Shown here one piece after another: positions 1 through 4,884 of a stretch of 7,061 nt of DNA (positions are counted from its first letter, which is position 1; each line of letters starts with the position of its first letter). The position numbers and the translations under genes were made by a program. This stretch comes from Desulfobacterales bacterium (GTDB lineage Bacteria > Desulfobacterota > Desulfobacteria > Desulfobacterales > QNYZ01), in contig JAOZUU010000144.1 of assembly GCA_029938515.1 (NCBI GenBank), positions 1-7,061 of the forward strand, given 5' to 3'. Under the pieces are notes generated by a model. The model made no database searches. It was given only the letters and a program-made list of their open reading frames with translations, and was not told the DNA's origin.

Positions 1-891
1 GTGACCACGGCTAAAACAAAGCCGGCCGGTGCATCACAGCCATCAGTATCCACCGATCAAGGGTATGGGTGCCTGGTGGATACCACCCTGTGTGTCGGCT
101 GCCGCAAGTGTGAACAGGCCTGCAATGAACGCCACCACCTGCCTGAACCGGTGGAACGTTTTGACGAATTAGCCGTATTGGAGAGAGAACGGCGAATGGA
201 TGAAACGTCTTATACGGTGGTCAATAAGTATTACCCCAAAAACGTTGGCACCCTGACCTGGCGCAATCGACCCGAGTTTGTCAAATTCCAGTGCATGCAC
301 TGTAACGACCCGTCCTGCGTGTCGGCCTGTATCGTCGGAGCCCTGACCAAACAGGAAAACGGGGCCGTCATATACGATGCGAAAAAATGCATCGGCTGCC
401 GCTACTGCATGGTCGCCTGTCCGTTCCAAGTACCGGCCTACGAGTATCACAATGCGCTCACCCCGGAAGTAAGAAAATGCACCTTTTGCTATCAATCCGT
501 TAAAGAAGGCGGCTTGCCCGCCTGTGCCCAGATCTGTCCCCGGGAGGTCATCACTTTCGGTAAAAAGGATGAATTGTTAAGACTGGCCCGCTGGAAAATG
601 AAAAAAAATCCCGGTAAATATGTCGACCACATTTACGGTGAACATGAAGTGGGCGGTACTTCCTGGCTCTACCTGGCCTCGGAACCTTTCGAATCCATCG
701 GTTTCCCGAAGCTGGGCACCGAGGCCCCTCCGCGGTTGACCGAGGCGATTCAACACGGCCTGTTTCAGTATTTTGCGGCCCCCATTATCTTATATGGCGT
801 CCTGGGCGGGGTGATGTGGGGGACAGGCTACTTAAAAGATAGCGAAAGCAAAATTGATGAGAACGAGAATCACAAAGGAGACAGCGCATGA
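1..891 (+). CDS. HybA-like periplasmic ferredoxin, four [4Fe-4S] clusters, C-terminal membrane anchor (possibly 5' partial)
   Basis: This is the electron-transfer subunit of a membrane-bound oxidoreductase, of the HybA/DsrO/PhsB type. The 296 residues visible hold 16 cysteines in four groups: C31/C34/C37/C41, C98/C101/C106/C110, C130/C133/C136/C140 and C160/C163/C175/C179. This is the classic arrangement for four cubane clusters; C24 is an additional cysteine. Residues about 255-278 form one hydrophobic helix followed by a charged tail, as in HybA, which is anchored at its C-terminus. The first codon is GTG at the very first base, so the ribosome-binding site cannot be seen. HybA relatives normally carry a Tat signal, but the visible N-terminus ([10 protein letters not shown]) is polar and has no RR motif. 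The true start may therefore lie upstream, with the visible beginning being the region after the signal. The stop overlaps the start of the NrfD-like fusion gene (ATGA), which implies translational coupling and a shared complex. The family call is firm; the exact partner enzyme is inferred. Confidence 0.9.
   Translation: MTTAKTKPAGASQPSVSTDQGYGCLVDTTLCVGCRKCEQACNERHHLPEPVERFDELAVLERERRMDETSYTVVNKYYPKNVGTLTWRNRPEFVKFQCMHCNDPSCVSACIVGALTKQENGAVIYDAKKCIGCRYCMVACPFQVPAYEYHNALTPEVRKCTFCYQSVKEGGLPACAQICPREVITFGKKDELLRLARWKMKKNPGKYVDHIYGEHEVGGTSWLYLASEPFESIGFPKLGTEAPPRLTEAIQHGLFQYFAAPIILYGVLGGVMWGTGYLKDSESKIDENENHKGDSA
874..880 (+). promoter_or_regulatory. Ribosome-binding site for the NrfD-multihaem fusion gene
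   Basis: AAAGGAG lies inside the end of the upstream ferredoxin gene, 7 nt before the ATG at 888. This supports that ATG as the start and a translationally coupled ATGA junction. Confidence 0.75.
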
Positions 892-3800
892 AATCCCATG
901 AAGCGGCTGCACCGGTTGAAGAGAAATTCCTTACCCCGGGCGTAATGGTATTGTTGGCGCTGATGGCCGTTGGCGGGGCTTTTGTGGCGGTACGCTTTTT
1001 ATTCGGTATCGGCAAAGTGTCCAACTTGAGTAACCAGGTCCCCTGGGGTATCTGGATCGGCATCGATGTGGCAACGGGAGTGGCATTGGCGGCCGGCGGT
1101 TTTACCACCGGTGCCATCGCGTACGTCTTTAACCGCGATCAATACCATGCCGTGATTCGACCGGCCCTTTTGACAGCCATGCTGGGCTATACTTTTGTGG
1201 TGCTGGGCCTGCTGATCGATATCGGCCGGTACTGGAATATCTATAGCCCCATGCTCAACTGGAATGGCAATTCGGTGCTGTTTGAAGTGGCCATATGCGT
1301 GATGATCTACTTGAATGTACTGTATATCGAATTCATTCCCATCGTCACCGAACGCTTCAAAGGCCGGGTCAATTTACCCGGATTTCTGGCGGGCCTGAAC
1401 AATCTGGTGGAAAAAATCCTCGATATCGCCGATAAGATCCTTGGAAAAATCATGTTTATTTTTATTATCGCCGGTATCGTACTCTCCTGCCTGCACCAGT
1501 CAAGCCTCGGATCGTTGATGCTCATCGCACCCTATAAAGTGCACCCGCTGTGGTATACGCCCATTTTGCCGTTGTTGTTTCTGTTGTCCGCCTTTGCCGC
1601 CGGATACCCCATGGTTATTTTCGAATCCATCGTCGTGTCCAGCTCCTTTAATCGAAAACCGGAAATGGAAGTGCTTACCCCCCTCGCCAAATACATGCCG
1701 GTACTGATGGGACTCTATCTGGCTTTCAAGATGGGTGATATGATCGTACGCGGCACCTATGTCTATCTGTTGGACGGCACCTACCAGACCAACGCTTTCA
1801 TCGTGGAGATTGTTTTTGGGGTGATCCTTCCGTTTGTCCTTCTTTTATCCAGACGGGTCCGGCGGTCTCCGGGCTGGCTCTTTTTTGCCGCCACCGCTTT
1901 TGTGCTGGGAATCGTGTTAAATCGCATCAATGTCTTTGTCGTCAGTTATACCCCGCCCTACCAGTTGAAAACCTACTTTCCCGCCCTGGGTGAAATATTT
2001 ATCACGGTGGGACTGATCGCCACCCTTATGTTTATTTATCGGGTGTTTGTCTTTATCTTTCCGGTACTGGGCGCGAAACCCGAAAAAATGTCCCCCACCG
2101 CCCTTGGGATAATTGCCCTGGCAATCGTGACCTGGACGATTACGCCCTCCCATGCGGCCGAAGACAGGATCACGATTAAGCGCCCCGTGCCCCTTGAAGA
2201 AAGCATCACACCGTCCATTGCCGACGCACCCAAACTGATCACGCTCAACAATCCAATCGTCAATAAATACAGCAACAACTATGAATCTGTACGGTTTATG
2301 CACGCCAAGCATGCCAATGTATTAAAGGATTGCAGCATCTGTCATCATCGCATGCCGAGAGAGAAAGGCGATACCTACGGGAAGCCGGTAAACATGTCCG
2401 AACTAAAAGCAAATGAATCGGTACCGGTGGGGTGTGCCCAGTGCCATGGAGAGCCGTTTAACCCCAAGAACCTTCATACACCGGGTTTAAAGGGCGCCTA
2501 CCACCAGCTCTGTATGGACTGCCATCAGCAGTCAGAACAGATCCCTCATATCCGCGGGCCGATTCTCTACAGCGCCATGGTCCGGGGGGCAGTGGCGCGC
2601 ACCCTCGATACCCGGGCCCCCACGGATTGTCTGGCATGCCATGCCGCCAAGGTGCCGGATCACAACCAGCTGGTAAAACTGGAAGAAAAGGTCGATGCCC
2701 TGGCGGTCACCAAAAACTGTCTCTCCTGCCATGAAAACGAAGGCAAGGCCATTTTAGAAACGGCCCATTGGAAATGGCACGGATCGTCTCCGTATACGGT
2801 CGGGCAGGAGAACCGCAACGATATCGGTAAAAGTCATAACACTATCAACAACTTCTGCATTAACCTCAACGGCAACTGGCCCCGCTGTACCAGCTGCCAC
2901 ATCGGCTACGGCTGGAAGGATCAAAACTTCGATTTTAATGACATGACCAAAATCGATTGTCTGGTCTGCCATGATACCACCGGCACTTACAAAAAATCGC
3001 CGGCAGGGGCCGGTTTTCCCAAAGAGAACGTGGATTTGGTCACGGTAGCCAAAAATGTGGGCCGCCCCAGTCGCAACACCTGCGGGATGAACTGCCATTT
3101 CCTTGGCGGTGGGGGTGATGCCGTCAAACACGGCGATATGAGCTCATCTTTAACCAAACCGGACAAAGACTTTGACGTTCATATGGGCGCTGGCGATGGA
3201 ATGGATTTCAAATGCCAGGATTGCCATAAAACCCGTAACCACATGATCTCGGGTCGCAGTATTTCGGTGGCCGCCGTGGAAGGTGATCTTTCCTGCGAGT
3301 ACTGTCATACCGACAGCCCCCACATCGGCAGCGAATTGATCGACCACCACTTAAATAAGCACACCAAGCATGTGGCCTGTCAAACCTGCCATATCCCCAT
3401 TTATGCCAAAGACCGACCCACCAAGGTTTTCTGGGACTGGTCCCAGGCGGGCAAGGATATTAAAGGTGGCAAAGACAAGTACGGCATGCCCACCTTTATT
3501 AAGAAAAAAGGAAGTTTTAAATGGAAAGAAGCCGTCAAACCGGTTTATAAATGGTACAATGGTACGGTCCAGCGCTATCTTTTGGGAGATCGCATTAACG
3601 AAAAGGGAGTGACCGAACTGGCCAAACCGGTGGGAAGTATTAAAGATCCGGCCGCCCGCATCTATCCGTTTAAAATCCATGAAGGCAAACAACCCAGTGA
3701 TGCCGTTTATAAATATCTGCTGGCGCCCCAATTGTGGGGAGGATTCTGGAAGCACTGGGATTGGAATAAAGCGTTTGAAAGCGGCATGCAATCCGCCGGT

Positions 3801-4163
3801 ATTCAATACAGCGGTAAGTATGAATTTGTAAACACCATCATGTACTGGGGCCTCACCCACGAGGTGCTGCCCAAGGAGAGTGCCCTCTCCTGCGCCGAAT
3901 GTCACCGCTCACTGGTCAAGGCCCCTTATTGCGGCAAGTGTCACCAGGAAAGACCGGACGTCAATTTTAAGGAACTGGTTCATAAAGGGGTCAACTTTAA
4001 ATTCCTGGCTGATCTGGGAAGAGATGTTGAAAACCTGATCGGCAAAACCAACTATATCGATTATGAAGCCCTGGGATACGAAGGTGATCCCATCAAAACC
4101 GGGGGAAGATTCGACAAGCTACCCATGGGAAGAATAGAAAAGCAGAGCGCTTCTCTAGACTAA
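888..4163 (+). CDS. NrfD/HybB-like quinone membrane protein fused to a 13-haem cytochrome c (c3-like plus OTR-like modules)
   Basis: Residues 1-395 are an integral membrane domain of the NrfD/HybB/PsrC superfamily. About ten helices are visible, near 18-39, 54-80, 92-111, 128-150, 187-206, 222-247, 268-287, 303-320, 330-348 and 367-392. Such proteins bind and oxidise or reduce menaquinol. Residues 401-423 form a signal-peptide-like helix ending in SHA-A. Residues 470-590 hold four haem sites (C482, C516, C542, C581; the first is CSICHH), resembling class III cytochrome c3. Residues about 600-1091 match the octahaem tetrathionate reductase family: sites at C611, C667, C691, C732, C776, C803, C831 and C1002, with the family-like stretches [35 protein letters not shown] and WDWSQAG. 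C732 is CX3CH (CGMNCH). A further site at C1015 (CGKCH) sits in an apparent insertion before the IDYEALGY tail. OTR family enzymes reduce tetrathionate, nitrite and hydroxylamine in vitro. The fusion needs haem ligation by the Ccm machinery in the periplasm. Domain calls are firm; substrate and direction of electron flow are unknown. Confidence 0.88.
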   Translation: MKSHEAAAPVEEKFLTPGVMVLLALMAVGGAFVAVRFLFGIGKVSNLSNQVPWGIWIGIDVATGVALAAGGFTTGAIAYVFNRDQYHAVIRPALLTAMLGYTFVVLGLLIDIGRYWNIYSPMLNWNGNSVLFEVAICVMIYLNVLYIEFIPIVTERFKGRVNLPGFLAGLNNLVEKILDIADKILGKIMFIFIIAGIVLSCLHQSSLGSLMLIAPYKVHPLWYTPILPLLFLLSAFAAGYPMVIFESIVVSSSFNRKPEMEVLTPLAKYMPVLMGLYLAFKMGDMIVRGTYVYLLDGTYQTNAFIVEIVFGVILPFVLLLSRRVRRSPGWLFFAATAFVLGIVLNRINVFVVSYTPPYQLKTYFPALGEIFITVGLIATLMFIYRVFVFIFPVLGAKPEKMSPTALGIIALAIVTWTITPSHAAEDRITIKRPVPLEESITPSIADAPKLITLNNPIVNKYSNNYESVRFMHAKHANVLKDCSICHHRMPREKGDTYGKPVNMSELKANESVPVGCAQCHGEPFNPKNLHTPGLKGAYHQLCMDCHQQSEQIPHIRGPILYSAMVRGAVARTLDTRAPTDCLACHAAKVPDHNQLVKLEEKVDALAVTKNCLSCHENEGKAILETAHWKWHGSSPYTVGQENRNDIGKSHNTINNFCINLNGNWPRCTSCHIGYGWKDQNFDFNDMTKIDCLVCHDTTGTYKKSPAGAGFPKENVDLVTVAKNVGRPSRNTCGMNCHFLGGGGDAVKHGDMSSSLTKPDKDFDVHMGAGDGMDFKCQDCHKTRNHMISGRSISVAAVEGDLSCEYCHTDSPHIGSELIDHHLNKHTKHVACQTCHIPIYAKDRPTKVFWDWSQAGKDIKGGKDKYGMPTFIKKKGSFKWKEAVKPVYKWYNGTVQRYLLGDRINEKGVTELAKPVGSIKDPAARIYPFKIHEGKQPSDAVYKYLLAPQLWGGFWKHWDWNKAFESGMQSAGIQYSGKYEFVNTIMYWGLTHEVLPKESALSCAECHRSLVKAPYCGKCHQERPDVNFKELVHKGVNFKFLADLGRDVENLIGKTNYIDYEALGYEGDPIKTGGRFDKLPMGRIEKQSASLD
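2088..2156 (+). other. Internal signal-peptide-like segment between the membrane and cytochrome domains
   Basis: This encodes residues 401-423 of the fusion protein. After the tenth helix come GAKPEKM (two lysines), a hydrophobic run rich in L, I and A, then TPSHA followed by AED. This is a positively charged start, a hydrophobic core and an A-X-A-like signal peptidase I site (H-A / A424). HybB-like proteins usually end in the cytoplasm after ten helices, so this segment would bring the cytochrome part across the membrane. It may stay as an eleventh helix or be cleaved. The ATG at 2088 has no good Shine-Dalgarno sequence before it, so a separate internal start is not favoured. Confidence 0.6.
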
Positions 4164-4188
4164 TTATTTAACCAATCACAACTATTGA

Positions 4189-4194
4189 AGGAGG
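4189..4194 (+). promoter_or_regulatory. Ribosome-binding site that decides the start of the small cytochrome gene
   Basis: AGGAGG, a full consensus, lies 1 nt before an ATG at 4196 and 7 nt before an in-frame ATG at 4202. The spacing strongly favours 4202, giving the signal peptide start MKRVGSV instead of MQMKRVGSV. Confidence 0.8.
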
Positions 4195-4201
4195 CATGCA
4201 A

Positions 4202-4528
4202 ATGAAACGTGTTGGCTCGGTCATCCTAATCGCCATTTTTCTGATCTGCTGCATCGGTCTGGCTTTTGCCGGTGAAAAAGGCAACGCCCGTAAAGGTAAA
4301 TACCTTTACCGAAAAAATTGCCGTACCTGTCATGTCGACGGCGGTGATGCCAAAGCGCTCAGCCCCATTGACAAGGAACAGGCCGGATGGCAGCAGGTGT
4401 TTGACAATTATAAGGAGTTGGCCTGTGCAGACAAATGGGCGGAGATGAGCGAAAAAGATATTGCCGATATCTACGCGCATCTCTGGGGACACGCCAAAGA
4501 TTCCCCTTCACCGGCAAAATGTGAGTAG
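4202..4528 (+). CDS. Small exported monohaem cytochrome c
   Basis: The protein has 108 residues from the ATG at 4202; the in-frame ATG at 4196 is too close to its AGGAGG. Residues 1-23 are a clear Sec signal peptide (MKR, hydrophobic core, AFA before GEK). One haem site, C40-R-T-C43-H44, follows YLYRKN and precedes VDGGDAK, as in class I-like small cytochromes. A candidate distal ligand is M82 in AEMSEKD, with H93 and H97 as alternatives. Two further cysteines, C75 and C107, could form a disulfide; C107 is in the C-terminal SPSPAKCE. The gene starts 38 nt after the multihaem fusion, so the two are probably in one operon, and the product would act as a soluble periplasmic electron carrier to or from the OTR-like module. 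I recognise the general type but no named gene. Partner and redox potential are unknown. Confidence 0.88.
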   Translation: MKRVGSVILIAIFLICCIGLAFAGEKGNARKGKYLYRKNCRTCHVDGGDAKALSPIDKEQAGWQQVFDNYKELACADKWAEMSEKDIADIYAHLWGHAKDSPSPAKCE

Positions 4529-4544
4529 GGGTTGTCCGGTTTAC

Positions 4545-4631
4545 CCGTTAGCCCGCCTGCCCCGCAGTTTTTTTAGCGGGGTTAGCCGGTTGCAAATTCA
4601 GTCAACGACCGGAAAAGTTGCAGGCTAACGG
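4545..4631 (+). repeat. Nested and competing inverted repeats after the cytochrome gene (possible transcription end)
   Basis: CCGTTAGCC (4545-4553) is the exact reverse complement of GGCTAACGG (4623-4631). Inside lies a 6-bp stem, CCCCGC (4560-4565) with GCGGGG (4576-4581), whose loop carries seven T. A second copy of GTTAGCC (4581-4587) can also pair with GGCTAAC (4623-4629), helped by TGCAA (4591-4595) and TTGCA (4618-4622). The structures exclude one another. No T-run follows a stem, so this is not a standard intrinsic terminator. It may protect or end the upstream transcript. Confidence 0.5.
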
Positions 4632-4638
4632 AAAAATC

Positions 4639-4763
4639 GGTTATTTATTATGATCTAAGGCAATTTTTCAATATCTGGCACTACGAAAATCCATGTAGAA
4701 GCGAGCTTGCTCGCAAATTGGGCGCCAAGATCGCGAGAAAACTCGCTCCTGCAATAAATAACC
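4639..4763. repeat. 11-bp perfect inverted repeat enclosing the REP-like element
   Basis: GGTTATTTATT (4639-4649) and AATAAATAACC (4753-4763) are exact reverse complements 103 bp apart, with the REP-like pair between them. The triplet ATC flanks both outer ends (4636-4638 and 4764-4766), as a short target duplication would. This could be a small non-autonomous mobile element (MITE-like) or one large folded RNA structure. A single copy cannot decide. Confidence 0.4.
4694..4753. repeat. REP/BIME-like element: two inverted copies of a short hairpin repeat
   Basis: The left copy (4694-4716) contains GTAG and the perfect hairpin GCGAGC-TT-GCTCGC (4701-4714). The right copy is inverted (4731-4753): GCGAG (4733-4737), loop AAAA, CTCGC (4742-4746), then TCCTGCA. 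The reverse complement of the right copy matches the left at 18 of 23 positions. A palindrome GGCGCC (4721-4726) lies between them. The GTAG head and the GCGAGC/GCTCGC stem resemble REP sequences known from Pseudomonas and other bacteria, which are moved by RAYT (TnpA-REP) transposases. No transposase is in the window. Such pairs often sit between genes and can affect mRNA stability. Confidence 0.7.
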
Positions 4764-4814
4764 ATCACTAATTGAGACCATTCGATCTAAGTAGTCATCT
4801 TTTTAAATCAACCT

Positions 4815-4843
4815 GTTCAGGCTTTTTACCTTGAACCCTGAAC
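4815..4843 (+). repeat. Short inverted repeat upstream of the molybdoenzyme gene
   Basis: GTTCAGG (4815-4821) is the reverse complement of CCTGAAC (4837-4843), with a 15-nt loop containing TTTTT. It overlaps the heptamer array and lies 42-70 nt before the start codon, so it would fall within the untranslated leader or near an operator. The function is unknown. Confidence 0.3.
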
Positions 4844-4851
4844 GTTGAACC
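4831..4851 (+). repeat. Tandem 7-bp repeat array (TTGAACC-like, three units)
   Basis: Three adjoining heptamers, TTGAACC, CTGAACG and TTGAACC, are followed by a weaker GCTTAAC. They end about 33 nt before the molybdoenzyme start codon. This could be a simple tandem repeat or a set of half-sites for a regulator. The placement in the leader or promoter zone makes a regulatory role possible but unproven. Confidence 0.45.
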
Positions 4852-4874
4852 GCTTAACATAGGTAAGACCGACT

Positions 4875-4883
4875 GGAGAAGGA
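4875..4883 (+). promoter_or_regulatory. Ribosome-binding site for the molybdoenzyme gene
   Basis: The purine run GGAGAAGGA contains GGAG 6 nt before the ATG at 4885. The next in-frame ATG at 4897 has only a poorly spaced purine stretch, so 4885 is preferred. Both starts keep the Tat motif. Confidence 0.6.
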
Positions 4884-4884
4884 A

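Larger units (their letters stand above)
4529..4884 (+). other. 356-bp intergenic region with several repeats and hairpins
   Basis: No plausible coding sequence was seen on either strand here. It holds nested inverted repeats just after the cytochrome gene, a REP-like inverted pair within an 11-bp inverted repeat, a short heptamer array and the ribosome-binding site of the molybdoenzyme gene. Parts are AT-rich (for example 4631-4670 and 4751-4810), unlike the flanking genes. A promoter for the molybdoenzyme gene is expected here, but no convincing -35/-10 pair was found. Confidence 0.7.

Noticed and set aside
3351..3905. Long antisense open frame (184 codons) inside the multihaem gene
   Set aside because: It is a shadow of the coding strand: the + frame carries haem motifs and OTR family stretches throughout, and the antisense product has no recognisable domain.
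2088..4163. Independent internal translation start for the cytochrome part at the ATG at 2088
   Set aside because: There is no convincing Shine-Dalgarno before it and the frame is continuous with the membrane domain; fusion is the simpler reading.
4560..4581. GC-rich 6-bp stem with seven T as a rho-independent terminator
   Set aside because: The T-run lies in the loop, not after the stem, and neither strand has a T-run after the hairpin.
4652..4791. 8-bp direct repeat GATCTAAG (4652-4659 and 4784-4791) as a target-site duplication around the REP-like element
   Set aside because: The left copy is inside the 11-bp inverted repeat and the right copy outside it, so the positions do not match insertion boundaries; likely chance.
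4772..4800. Sigma-70 promoter with TTGAGA at 4772
   Set aside because: At 17 bp spacing the -10 hexamer TCATCT matches the consensus poorly; not called.
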